64,000 bases of DNA, from positions 186,001 through 250,000 of the forward strand of contig JBMHCX010000005.1 of the NCBI GenBank assembly GCA_049889695.1. Direction: 5' to 3'. Position numbers and translations under genes: made by a program. Source of the stretch: WTJH01 sp049889695. GTDB lineage: Bacteria > Bacteroidota > Bacteroidia > Flavobacteriales > Flavobacteriaceae. Positions 34,418 to 43,225 of the stretch are shown piece after piece. How positions within the stretch are numbered: the stretch's first letter is position 1; each line of letters starts with the position of its first letter. The notes under the pieces were generated by a model, which worked only from the letters and a program-made list of their open reading frames with translations, made no database searches and was not told the DNA's origin.

Positions 34418-35722
34418 ATGATACTGGTTTACGTACCCAAAAAAAACACGCGGATCTTATACACTTTCAAGCACATCTTTGAAGGAATACTTCAAGTGGG
34501 GGTCAGCTTAACCAATAACTTACAGGAATTTGTCGCCTATTCTGGGGTGAAATTCAGCTATAGCCAACAGCCCTTAGGGAATGAACTTTTTTTTGAGGCA
34601 CACCCACTTCTGTTCGAATTAGGAGTTGCCCAACATGAGATTCATGTCCAACAATGGGAAGGTTTAGCCGTTTTTTTTAAAACATCTACTAAAAGTGCCA
34701 TCCCCTTCGATTTATTTGCGGCCAGTTTTTATCTATTAAGCCGCTATGAAGAATACCAACCCCATCAGGTAGACTCCAGAGGACGTTTTCAGCCAGAACA
34801 ATCTTTAGCCTACAGACATCAGTTTTTAGAGCAACCCTTGGTGGATCTTTGGGCGGTAAAAATTCTAGACCTATTACGAGAACAATTCCCTGATTTTCAA
34901 TGGGATCAGAAAAAACATCCGACTTTCCAAGCCGTTTTTTCTATAGTAAGTCCCTATAAATTTAAGCTGAAGTCACCTTTTTTACTGCTGTGGGATCTTC
35001 TGGGGTATATCTTTCGCTTTCAATTTTGGGAGCTGAGAGATTTTTGGCGTGTCCGTCTAAACAATCAGGTGGATCCGTATGGCGACTACCCGACGCTTCG
35101 GAAAATTATTCAAGGCTTAAAACATCCCCCCTTATTGTTTTTTTTGTTTACGCCCAAAGGCCCCAACGACGATGGAGTATCGCCATTTAACCCTAAATAC
35201 AAGGCTTTGGTTAAAGAAAATGCCGACTATATTCCTACTTCTTTGATGGTGGCCTATGAAAGCCAGATCAATGCTGGAACCATTCCAAAAGAGATTAAGC
35301 TGTTCAACGAATCTATCCATAGAAGTGTTAAGTCTGTGGTATTGCACAGGGGAATTCGACAACTGGGCGAAACCTATATTGAACTATCTGAGGCCGAACT
35401 TCAAAATGACTATTCCATGTGTTATACCCACTACATTGGATACAGGGCAAGTACAGCGGTTCCTTTTTATTTTTATGATCTGACCCATGAACGATTGACG
35501 TATTTAAAAATCCATCCGGTAGTCGCCACAGAGGAGGCCCTCAAGCAACTCAGACCCAAACAGGCCTTCGATCGTCTGAATCAACTCTTCGACCGTCTAC
35601 CCACTTCTTCGGCCCAGTTTTGTGTTCATTTTAGCAATAAAATCATGAACTATCAGCAGCGAGAGGTGGAATGGAGACGATTGTTCATTAAATTTATTGA
35701 AAGACATGCTACAGCTGACTGA
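34418..35722 (+). CDS. DUF7033 / polysaccharide deacetylase-like protein
   Basis: A 434-residue protein recognised by FDLFAASFYLLSRYEEY and LEQPLVDLWAVKI, landmarks of the Bacteroidota DUF7033 N-terminal domain that precedes a NodB-like polysaccharide deacetylase domain. The C-terminal half has a deacetylase-like layout (IKLFNESIHRSVKSVVLHRGIRQL) but the metal-binding HxxxH is not the classic form, so catalysis is uncertain. No signal peptide. The adjacent HAD gene overlaps its end, a conserved pairing. Confidence 0.72.
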   Translation: MILVYVPKKNTRILYTFKHIFEGILQVGVSLTNNLQEFVAYSGVKFSYSQQPLGNELFFEAHPLLFELGVAQHEIHVQQWEGLAVFFKTSTKSAIPFDLFAASFYLLSRYEEYQPHQVDSRGRFQPEQSLAYRHQFLEQPLVDLWAVKILDLLREQFPDFQWDQKKHPTFQAVFSIVSPYKFKLKSPFLLLWDLLGYIFRFQFWELRDFWRVRLNNQVDPYGDYPTLRKIIQGLKHPPLLFFLFTPKGPNDDGVSPFNPKYKALVKENADYIPTSLMVAYESQINAGTIPKEIKLFNESIHRSVKSVVLHRGIRQLGETYIELSEAELQNDYSMCYTHYIGYRASTAVPFYFYDLTHERLTYLKIHPVVATEEALKQLRPKQAFDRLNQLFDRLPTSSAQFCVHFSNKIMNYQQREVEWRRLFIKFIERHATAD

Positions 35723-36434
35723 AGTCCAACATCTATATTTTGATTTAGATCATACGCTTTGGGATTTTGAAGAAAATTCTAAGCGAACATTTGAAAAAAT
35801 TTTAAAAGAGCACGTTTTTCCATTTACGCTGGAGGAATTCATAGAGGTTTATAGCCCCTACAACCACCACTACTGGAAACAATATCGCGAAAACAGAATC
35901 ACAACGGCTGAATTGCGGTATAAACGTTTGGCGTCTAGTTTTACGGCCTTAGCAGTAGAAATTAGCGATTCCCAAATTTTAGAAATATCGGAGGCCTACA
36001 TTCAAGGCTTATCCACATTCACAGCGCTATTTCCCGGAACAATTCCTCTGTTAAAAAGACTGCAAAAGAAATACCGCTTGCATATCATTACTAACGGTTT
36101 TGATGTGGTGCAGCAGAAAAAAATCAATAACAGTGGGTTGGGTTCGTTTTTTGATACCATCACGACTGCTGAAGCTGTTGGATTTAAAAAACCTCGCCCA
36201 GAAATATTTGCAGCTGCCCGAGGCAAGCGTAGTGTTTTGCCAGCCCAAGCCATCATGATTGGCGATAGTCTAGAAGCCGATATCTTGGGTGGCCTCCAAG
36301 ACGGAATGCAAGCGGTTCATTTTAATTCGCATCAGGAAGCTGAACACAGCAAATGTCCCATAGTATATGCACTAGTAGAACTTGAGGATTTGCTTCTCTC
36401 GGAAACAGAAAAGCGTATCTTTACCCCTAAATAA
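35706..36434 (+). CDS. YjjG-type HAD pyrimidine nucleotidase
   Basis: A 242-residue HAD hydrolase resembling YjjG, the house-cleaning nucleotidase for non-canonical pyrimidine nucleotides. ATG 35706 is preferred to TTG 35697. Motif I is DLDHTLWDFE, motif II is IITNGF, the motif III lysine lies in GFKKPRPEIF, and motif IV is GDSLEADILG. The start overlaps the end of the DUF7033 gene by 17 bp. The substrate is inferred from family only. Confidence 0.88.
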   Translation: MLQLTEVQHLYFDLDHTLWDFEENSKRTFEKILKEHVFPFTLEEFIEVYSPYNHHYWKQYRENRITTAELRYKRLASSFTALAVEISDSQILEISEAYIQGLSTFTALFPGTIPLLKRLQKKYRLHIITNGFDVVQQKKINNSGLGSFFDTITTAEAVGFKKPRPEIFAAARGKRSVLPAQAIMIGDSLEADILGGLQDGMQAVHFNSHQEAEHSKCPIVYALVELEDLLLSETEKRIFTPK

Positions 36435-36439
36435 AGACT

Positions 36440-36766
36440 ATGGCAATAGCGGATGCACAACAGCAAGTAGACGAGTGGATTAGCAAGCATGGCGTTCGAT
36501 ATTTTAACGAACTGACCAATATGGCGCAGTTGACGGAAGAAGTCGGAGAAGTAGCGCGTATTATTGCTCGTCGATATGGAGAGCAAAGTGAAAAACCAAG
36601 TGATGTAGACAAGGATCTTGGAGAAGAACTTGCCGATGTATTATTTGTTGTGTTGTGCCTTGCCAATCAGACCGGCGTAGATCTAGAGGCTGCTTTTCAA
36701 CGTAAAATGGGCGTAAAAGCTGAAAGAGATCACGATCGTCATCACAATAATCCAAAGCTGCGTTAA
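36440..36766 (+). CDS. MazG-like nucleotide pyrophosphohydrolase
   Basis: A 108-residue single-domain MazG-like enzyme. The acidic helix motifs TEEVGEVARIIARR and DLGEELADVLFVVLCLAN provide the EExxE and ExxD metal sites that hydrolyse nucleoside triphosphates to monophosphates. It lies 5 bp after the HAD gene and 3 bp before aroA. With the neighbouring YjjG-type enzyme it may help remove abnormal nucleotides. Confidence 0.9.
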   Translation: MAIADAQQQVDEWISKHGVRYFNELTNMAQLTEEVGEVARIIARRYGEQSEKPSDVDKDLGEELADVLFVVLCLANQTGVDLEAAFQRKMGVKAERDHDRHHNNPKLR

Positions 36767-36769
36767 ATT

Positions 36770-38002
36770 TTGAAAAAGATCACTATCGCCCATCCCAATG
36801 GGATTATCAAAGGTGTTTGTTCAATTACAGGATCGAAGAGTGAAACCAATCGTTTGTTAATTCTCCAAGCCCAATACACCTCCATTGAGTTAGCGAATAT
36901 TTCCAATTCTGAAGACAGTCAGATGATGCAACAGGCATTGGCAAATTCGACTGGAGAGGTCGATATACATCATGCTGGGACCGCCATGCGTTTTTTAACG
37001 GCCTATTTATCTGTAGATCCAAACTTTGACGGAATACTGACAGGGTCTGCACGGATGAAAGAACGACCCATTGGTCTTTTGGTGGAGGCGCTCAAGACAC
37101 TAGGGGCAAATATTCAATATACAGAAAAAGAGGGCTATCCTCCGCTCCAAATAAAAGGAGGGGCGTTCGTCGATAACCAAGTATCACTGCCCGCAAATAT
37201 CAGTAGTCAATATATCTCCGCTTTATTACTCATTGGAGCCAAACAACCACAAGGTTTGCATATTCATTTGGAAGGCGAGATTACATCTTTACCCTACATA
37301 CAAATGACTTTAAGTCTTTTAGAAAGAGTAGGGATTAAAGCTGATATGAATGGGAATCATATTCATGTGAAACCTACCGCTGATTTGGCTCCCAGTAAGC
37401 AAGTAATCGAGTCTGATTGGAGTTCGGCGTCATATTTTTACGCTATGGTAGCATTGGCCAAGGAAGCTAGTGTGCGGATTTCTAGCTATCGTTCAGATAG
37501 CTTGCAAGGGGATTCTTGTTTACAGAAAATCTACGCACAGTTGGGAGTTCAAAGCAGTATAGACGGGAATGACCTATGTTTAAGCAAGATTCCGGAATTT
37601 CAGCTTCCTGAGCATTTAACATTGGATTTAGTCGCTTCGCCTGATATAGCACAAACCATTGCCGTTAGCTGTTTCGGCTTAGGTATTTCTTGTGATTTAA
37701 CTGGCCTGCATACCCTTAAAATTAAAGAAACAGATCGGTTGGTCGCCCTAAAAAATGAATTAGAAAAGTTAGGGGCACAGGTCAACATAACCGATAAAAG
37801 CCTCCATTTGCAAAAAAGAACAAAAGCTTGGGGCCCGGAAATAAATATAGCTACATATAACGACCATCGTATGGCTATGGCGTTTGCTCCGCTGGCGCTT
37901 TTGGCACCTCTGGGAATAGAAGACCCCACAGTAGTTCAAAAATCATACCCAGATTTTTGGACGGATTTAAGGAGCTTAGCTTTTGAGTTGCCCTCAGTTT
38001 AA
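36770..38002 (+). CDS. aroA: 3-phosphoshikimate 1-carboxyvinyltransferase (EPSP synthase)
   Basis: Sixth step of the shikimate pathway, 410 residues, short as usual in Bacteroidota. Landmarks are GSKSETNRLLIL near the N-terminus, HHAGTAMRFLTAYL, SQYISALLL, ESDWSSASYFYAMVALA, LKIKETDRL and TYNDHRMAMAFA. No ATG fits; TTG at 36770 is the start, just past the mazG-like stop. The enzyme condenses shikimate-3-phosphate with phosphoenolpyruvate in the cytoplasm. Confidence 0.95.
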   Translation: MKKITIAHPNGIIKGVCSITGSKSETNRLLILQAQYTSIELANISNSEDSQMMQQALANSTGEVDIHHAGTAMRFLTAYLSVDPNFDGILTGSARMKERPIGLLVEALKTLGANIQYTEKEGYPPLQIKGGAFVDNQVSLPANISSQYISALLLIGAKQPQGLHIHLEGEITSLPYIQMTLSLLERVGIKADMNGNHIHVKPTADLAPSKQVIESDWSSASYFYAMVALAKEASVRISSYRSDSLQGDSCLQKIYAQLGVQSSIDGNDLCLSKIPEFQLPEHLTLDLVASPDIAQTIAVSCFGLGISCDLTGLHTLKIKETDRLVALKNELEKLGAQVNITDKSLHLQKRTKAWGPEINIATYNDHRMAMAFAPLALLAPLGIEDPTVVQKSYPDFWTDLRSLAFELPSV

Positions 38003-38019
38003 AGTTTTTGTCAAATTAC

Positions 38020-38051
38020 TTGACAACCCCCTGCTGCAGGACTTATCTTTG
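38020..38051 (+). promoter_or_regulatory. Promoter of queA (TTG / TATCTTTG)
   Basis: TATCTTTG (38044-38051) is a perfect -7 element, with TTG at 38020-38022 about 21 bp upstream at the -33 position. The expected leader to the queA ATG is about 45 bases. It includes a hairpin CCGG-AGGA-CCGG (38075-38086). Confidence 0.65.
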
Positions 38052-38101
38052 CGCCTTAACTTTTGAAATAACCGCCGGAGGACCGGTAAAATATAAACTA
38101 T

Positions 38102-39151
38102 ATGAAGCTTTCTGATTTTAATTTTAATTTACCTGAGTCTTTATTGGCAGAACGTCCTGCTCCCGACAGAGATGAATCTCGTTTGATGGTGTTAAATCGT
38201 GCAGAAGAAACGATTTCTCATCACACATTTAAGGATGTCATCAATTTCTTTGATGAAGGGGATGTAATGGTCCTCAATAACACCAAAGTATTTCCTGCAC
38301 GTTTGTTTGGAAATAAAGAAAAAACAGGAGCTCGTATCGAGGTATTCTTACTGCGGGAATTAAATCAAGAACAACGTCTTTGGGATGTTTTAGTGGATCC
38401 GGCTCGAAAAATTCGTATCGGGAACAAGCTGTATTTCGGAGAGGACGAAAGTCTAGTAGCCGAGGTTATCGACAATACTACTTCTAGAGGAAGAACACTT
38501 CGTTTTTTGTATGACGGCTCTTATGTCGAGTTTAGGGAAAAATTAAAACAACTCGGGCAAACACCACTTCCTAAATACATCAAACGACCGGTTGAAAAAG
38601 AAGACGAAGAGCGTTATCAGACCATATATGCAAAGCACGAAGGGGCTGTTGCAGCTCCCACGGCTGGCTTGCATTTTTCCAAACACCTTTTAAAGCGCTT
38701 GGAAATAAAAGGAGTGGATTTAGCCGAACTCACTTTACATGTCGGTTTGGGAACGTTTAACCCTGTAGAAGTGGAAGATCTATCCAAACATAAGATGGAT
38801 TCGGAGGAGTTGCTTATCGATCAAAACGCTGCAAATGTGGTGAACCGTGCGATTGAAAACAAAAAACGTATATGTGCTGTTGGGACAACAGTTATGCGTG
38901 GCTTGGAAAGTTCAGTCTCCTCTACCAGAACACTGAAGCCTTATCAAGGGTGGACGCATAAGTTTATTTTCCCTCCCTATGATTTTTCGATTGCTAACGC
39001 AATGATCACGAATTTCCACACACCCAAATCAACGCTCTTGATGATGGTTTCTGCTTTTGCTGATCCAGATTTTATCAAAGAAGCGTATGAAGAAGCGGTC
39101 CGTGAGCAGTACAACTTCTACTCCTACGGAGACGCCATGCTTATTCTTTAA
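38102..39151 (+). CDS. queA: tRNA preQ1(34) S-adenosylmethionine ribosyltransferase-isomerase
   Basis: Transfers and isomerises the ribosyl moiety of S-adenosylmethionine to preQ1 in tRNA, giving epoxyqueuosine. 349 residues with the family start KLSDFNFNLPESLLAERPA, GDVMVLNNTKVFPARLFG, GAVAAPTAGLHF, LHVGLGTFNPVE and NFHTPKSTLLMMVSAF. It has its own promoter and heads a run with rlmN, so two tRNA/rRNA-modifying enzymes are together. Confidence 0.97.
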   Translation: MKLSDFNFNLPESLLAERPAPDRDESRLMVLNRAEETISHHTFKDVINFFDEGDVMVLNNTKVFPARLFGNKEKTGARIEVFLLRELNQEQRLWDVLVDPARKIRIGNKLYFGEDESLVAEVIDNTTSRGRTLRFLYDGSYVEFREKLKQLGQTPLPKYIKRPVEKEDEERYQTIYAKHEGAVAAPTAGLHFSKHLLKRLEIKGVDLAELTLHVGLGTFNPVEVEDLSKHKMDSEELLIDQNAANVVNRAIENKKRICAVGTTVMRGLESSVSSTRTLKPYQGWTHKFIFPPYDFSIANAMITNFHTPKSTLLMMVSAFADPDFIKEAYEEAVREQYNFYSYGDAMLIL

Positions 39152-39157
39152 AAGTAG

Positions 39158-40201
39158 ATGATGTCTTCCAAAAAAGATATCCGAGCCTTATCTCTGGAGG
39201 ACTTAGAAGCTTTTTTTACGGAGCATGGGCTTGCCGCCTATAGGGCAAAACAACTCTATCAGTGGTTGTGGCAAAAAGGAGCTCATCAGTTCGATGAAAT
39301 GACCAACCTTTCCAAAGAGGTCCGGACGCTCCTAGCGGAACATTTCGAAATTAATCATATCGCTATTGACCGCCAATTGCGCAGTAAGGATGGCACGATT
39401 AAAAATGCGGTAAAACTTCACGATTCGCTGATTGTTGAATCTGTATTAATCCCTACGGATAGCCGGACGACTGCCTGCGTATCTTCCCAGGTAGGCTGTA
39501 GTTTAGATTGCTTATTCTGCGCCACTGCTCAGCTTAAAAGGATGCGAAATTTAAATCCTGATGAGATCTACGATCAGGTGGTGGCCATCGATCGTCAAAG
39601 TAGACTGTATTTTCAGCGACCCCTTTCCAATATCGTATTTATGGGGATGGGAGAGCCATTGATGAATTATAAGCATGTTTTAGCTGCCATCGATAAAATC
39701 ACCGCTGTGAATGCTTTGGGTATGTCCCCTAAAAGAATAACCTTATCGACTTCTGGAGTGCCCAAGATGATACGGAAATTAGCAGATGATCAGGTGCGTT
39801 TTCAGTTGGCGGTCAGTTTGCATGCTGCGCGCCAACAAGTGCGAGAACAAATCATGCCTTTTGCCAAAAATTTCACCCTCGACGATTTGTTGTCTTCCTT
39901 ACAGTATTGGTATGAGAAGACTAAAAAGCGCATAACATTTGAATATGTCGTATGGGCCGGTGTAAATGACCTACAAGAAGATATTGATGCGCTGGTGCAT
40001 TTCTGTAAGCAAGTCCCGTCCAAGGTGAATCTTATACAGTATAACAGTATCGGTGATACTCGTTTTCAGCAGGCTCCTGAAAAAACCATACAGGCATATG
40101 TTCAAGCCTTGGAGACGGCTTCAGTGGTGGTTACCATCCGCCGTTCTCGTGGCGATGATATCGACGCAGCCTGTGGGCAATTGGCCAACAAGACGCTCTA
40201 A
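39158..40201 (+). CDS. rlmN: Dual-specificity rRNA/tRNA adenine-C2 methyltransferase RlmN
   Basis: Radical-SAM enzyme that methylates C2 of A2503 in 23S rRNA and A37 in tRNAs. The 347-residue protein carries CSLDCLFC, with Cys114, Cys118 and Cys121 as the 4Fe-4S ligands, and the catalytic C-terminal Cys339 in DAACGQL. GMGEPLMNY and RRSRGDDIDAACGQL are further landmarks. It begins 6 bp after queA. Confidence 0.97.
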   Translation: MMSSKKDIRALSLEDLEAFFTEHGLAAYRAKQLYQWLWQKGAHQFDEMTNLSKEVRTLLAEHFEINHIAIDRQLRSKDGTIKNAVKLHDSLIVESVLIPTDSRTTACVSSQVGCSLDCLFCATAQLKRMRNLNPDEIYDQVVAIDRQSRLYFQRPLSNIVFMGMGEPLMNYKHVLAAIDKITAVNALGMSPKRITLSTSGVPKMIRKLADDQVRFQLAVSLHAARQQVREQIMPFAKNFTLDDLLSSLQYWYEKTKKRITFEYVVWAGVNDLQEDIDALVHFCKQVPSKVNLIQYNSIGDTRFQQAPEKTIQAYVQALETASVVVTIRRSRGDDIDAACGQLANKTL

Positions 40202-40240
40202 TAATCCACAAATCCTATTCCCTTTGCGGATATTAAATAA

Positions 40241-40248
40241 TATCTTTG
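40241..40248 (+). promoter_or_regulatory. -7 element of the polyprenyl synthase gene (TATCTTTG)
   Basis: TATCTTTG ends four bases before the ATG at 40253 and seven before the ATG at 40256. A transcript from it would have little or no leader. The candidate upstream TTTG at 40223-40226 is closer than the usual spacing. Confidence 0.45.
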
Positions 40249-40252
40249 AAAG

Positions 40253-41233
40253 ATGATGAAAAAAGTGGAGCAGATCAAACAACCGATCTATGCCGAGATG
40301 GAACTTTTCGAAGAATCGTTCGAGCAATCGATGTCCTCCAAGGTGGCCCTCTTGAACCGGATTACCCACTTTATTGTCCGCCGTAAAGGAAAGCAAATGC
40401 GTCCTATGCTGGTTTTTCTTACGGCTAAAATGTTAGCCGATAAAGAAATCCCTCAACGCACCTATAGGGGAGCTTCTGTAATTGAGCTGATTCACACGGC
40501 AACTTTAGTCCACGACGATGTGGTAGACGACAGTGGAATGCGACGCGGCTTTTTTTCACTGAATGCTCTGTGGAAAAATAAAATAGCTGTTTTAGTTGGC
40601 GATTATCTTTTGTCTAAAGGGCTGCTACTATCCATCGAAAATGAAGATTACGACCTTTTAAAAATTATCTCAGAAGCTGTCAGGCAAATGAGTGAGGGGG
40701 AATTACTGCAAATTCAAAAAGCCAGAAGTTTAGATATTACCGAAAGTGTTTACTACGAAATAATTCAAAAAAAAACAGCCATTCTTTTGGCAAGTTGCTG
40801 TGCGATGGGAGCTCAATCCGTTTATGCCGATTCGACTATTGTTGAAACGATGCATGCTTTTGGGATGGAGATTGGGATGGCGTTTCAAATCAAAGACGAT
40901 TTGTTTGACTATACGGATGGTCCTATTGGAAAACCTACAGGTATCGATATACGAGAACAGAAAATGACTCTTCCTTTGATTCACGCGCTGAATGTAGTCT
41001 CGGAAAACGATCGACGATGGATGACACAAATCGTGAAGCGTCATTACAAGGATAAAAAGAAGGTCAGGCAACTGATTCAGAAGGTTAAAGAAGTAGGAGG
41101 CCTGTCTTATGCTGAGACACAAATGCAAAAACATCATTCAGCAGCCAAAAAGCTCCTAGCTGATTTTCCACAAAGTTCTGCACGTGACGCAATGGCAGAA
41201 TTAGTCGACTATGTGATTGAGCGAAAAATATAA
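40253..41233 (+). CDS. Polyprenyl diphosphate synthase
   Basis: A 326-residue trans-isoprenyl diphosphate synthase. The first Asp-rich motif is in HDDVVDDSGMRRG and the second is IKDDLFDYTDG, both metal-binding. The residues around the first motif suggest a medium- or long-chain product, likely the menaquinone side chain as in flavobacteria, but chain length is not settled. The start is ATG 40253 or 40256, both fitting family N-termini. Confidence 0.93.
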   Translation: MMKKVEQIKQPIYAEMELFEESFEQSMSSKVALLNRITHFIVRRKGKQMRPMLVFLTAKMLADKEIPQRTYRGASVIELIHTATLVHDDVVDDSGMRRGFFSLNALWKNKIAVLVGDYLLSKGLLLSIENEDYDLLKIISEAVRQMSEGELLQIQKARSLDITESVYYEIIQKKTAILLASCCAMGAQSVYADSTIVETMHAFGMEIGMAFQIKDDLFDYTDGPIGKPTGIDIREQKMTLPLIHALNVVSENDRRWMTQIVKRHYKDKKKVRQLIQKVKEVGGLSYAETQMQKHHSAAKKLLADFPQSSARDAMAELVDYVIERKI

Positions 41234-41269
41234 TTTTTCGATACCTTAGAACTCAAACCGTCAACTAGA

Positions 41270-43225
41270 TTGATTTCAAAAACAACCATAGATCAGGTAT
41301 ATGAAACCGCCCGTGTGGAAGAGGTGATAGGAGATTTTGTTACCCTAAAAAAATCGGGGACTAACTTCAAGGGGCTCAGCCCTTTTTCACAGGAAAAGAC
41401 ACCGAGTTTTATGGTTTCCCCTGTCAAGCAAATTTGGAAAGATTTTAGTTCAGGGAAGGGAGGGAATGTTGTTGCTTTTTTAATGGAGCACGAACATTTT
41501 ACCTATCCGGAAGCCATTCGCTATTTGGCAAAGAAGTATGCGATTGAAATCGAGGAAACGCAACAAACTGACGAAGAAAAAGAGCAAGCAAATGCCCGGG
41601 AAAGTCTTTATTTAGCCACTGCTTTTGCTCAGGAATACTTTGAAGACTACTTGTGGAATAACGAACGGGGAAAAGCCATTGGATGGACCTACTTCCAAGA
41701 GCGCGGTTTTACCGACGAAACTATCCGAAAATTTGGCTTGGGCTTCTCTCCTGAAGTCAAAAATAGTTTATCCGAAGCGGCTCTTAAAAAGAGCTATAAC
41801 TTAGACTTTTTTGAAAAGTGTGGCTTAATTATACCCACAGAAAATGGTCCCATCGATCGATTTAGAGGCCGAGTTATTTTTCCGATTAAGACAATGTCTG
41901 GAAGAGTACAAGGTTTTGGCGGACGAATCTTGGGAGATCATAAAAAAACCGCGAAGTATCTGAACTCTCCCGAGAGTGATATTTATCATAAGAGTAAAGT
42001 ACTGTTTGGTCTGTACGAAGCCAAAAAGGCCATCGCCAAAGCAGATGTGTGTTATTTGGTCGAGGGCTATACAGATGTTATTCAGCTTCATCAGGCCGGT
42101 ATAGAGGAGGTGGTTTCTTCTTCTGGAACAGCTCTGACCGCCCAACAGATTCAGATGATTCGCAGACTGACTTCCAATATAGTGGTCTTGTTTGATGGAG
42201 ATGCGGCAGGCTTGCGTGCCGCTTTGCGCGGGGTGGATCTTATTTTAGAAGCTGGACTTAATGTGCGAGTGGTTTGTTTTCCTGAGGGCGAAGATCCCGA
42301 TAGCTTTGCCAAAGCGCATAGTAAAGATGAAATTCATTCATTTTTGCAGACTCAGGCACAAAACTTTATTGCATTTAAAGCCAACCTCTTAACTGAAGAA
42401 GCGGCCAACGATCCGATTCGTAAGGCAGAGGCTGTTCGCGAAATCATTGGGAGTATTGCTAAAATTCCTGATCCCATTAAGCAGGAGTTGTATATCCGGG
42501 AATCAGCAGACCTTTTAAACATAACCGAAACAACTCTTTTTGATGCCCTGGCTCAAGAGCAACAAAAAAACAAACGCGAACAGCAGAGAAGTAAAACCCG
42601 TCAGCCAGAGAAGCCTCAGTTGGTCGCGCCCGATCCGATGGTTAAGCAACTGGACCCGAATCGAGTGCTAGAACAACAGATCATTTCTATTTTAGTCCGT
42701 TATGGGGGCCATGAAGTGGTATTTCAAGATGATTTTTTAGAAACCACAGAAGCTGGTGAAGTCGTCAATGTTCGCGAAAATCAGGAGTTGAAAATCTACG
42801 AAAAGATATTCTTGGATTTACAGCAAGACGAGATTGAACTTGCCGATCCAATTTTTCATCAACTATATGTTGCCATCATGAACGGTTATGCTGAAAACCC
42901 AGAGTTCCAATTAACCTCAGCTTCCATGTCTATGGCTCCGGATGTAGGGCGTTTAGTAGCGGACATTCTCATGGAAGATGAAAAATATGAACTGCATCAA
43001 TGGGAGCGAAAAGATATTCCTGTTAAAGCTAAAACAGATACGCTCACTCTATTGGTGGAGCAAACAATTTTAGCGTTTCGTATGCAACTGATTAAAGAAA
43101 AAATACAACAGTTAAGCAAAGAATTAAGTCCTGATGTGGAAGAGCACAGAGATGTTTTAGATGAAATTCAAAACTATATTGAATTAAAAAAGTTGTTGGC
43201 TAATCGCTTGGCTCGTGTTATTTAA
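41270..43225 (+). CDS. dnaG: DNA primase DnaG with degenerate zinc domain
   Basis: Makes RNA primers for replication. 651 residues with an N-terminal ZBD-like region, the primase core with the TOPRIM motifs YLVEGYTDV and LFDGDAAG, and a C-terminal helicase-binding part. In the N-terminal region the four zinc ligands of classic DnaG are replaced: SPFS (37-40) instead of CPFH, and DFSS (58-61) instead of CFGC. The fold residues TPSFMVS and GGNVVAFLM remain. Starts at TTG 41270, where family members begin MISKTTID. Its TAA overlaps the convergent luxR-type stop. Confidence 0.95.
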   Translation: MISKTTIDQVYETARVEEVIGDFVTLKKSGTNFKGLSPFSQEKTPSFMVSPVKQIWKDFSSGKGGNVVAFLMEHEHFTYPEAIRYLAKKYAIEIEETQQTDEEKEQANARESLYLATAFAQEYFEDYLWNNERGKAIGWTYFQERGFTDETIRKFGLGFSPEVKNSLSEAALKKSYNLDFFEKCGLIIPTENGPIDRFRGRVIFPIKTMSGRVQGFGGRILGDHKKTAKYLNSPESDIYHKSKVLFGLYEAKKAIAKADVCYLVEGYTDVIQLHQAGIEEVVSSSGTALTAQQIQMIRRLTSNIVVLFDGDAAGLRAALRGVDLILEAGLNVRVVCFPEGEDPDSFAKAHSKDEIHSFLQTQAQNFIAFKANLLTEEAANDPIRKAEAVREIIGSIAKIPDPIKQELYIRESADLLNITETTLFDALAQEQQKNKREQQRSKTRQPEKPQLVAPDPMVKQLDPNRVLEQQIISILVRYGGHEVVFQDDFLETTEAGEVVNVRENQELKIYEKIFLDLQQDEIELADPIFHQLYVAIMNGYAENPEFQLTSASMSMAPDVGRLVADILMEDEKYELHQWERKDIPVKAKTDTLTLLVEQTILAFRMQLIKEKIQQLSKELSPDVEEHRDVLDEIQNYIELKKLLANRLARVI

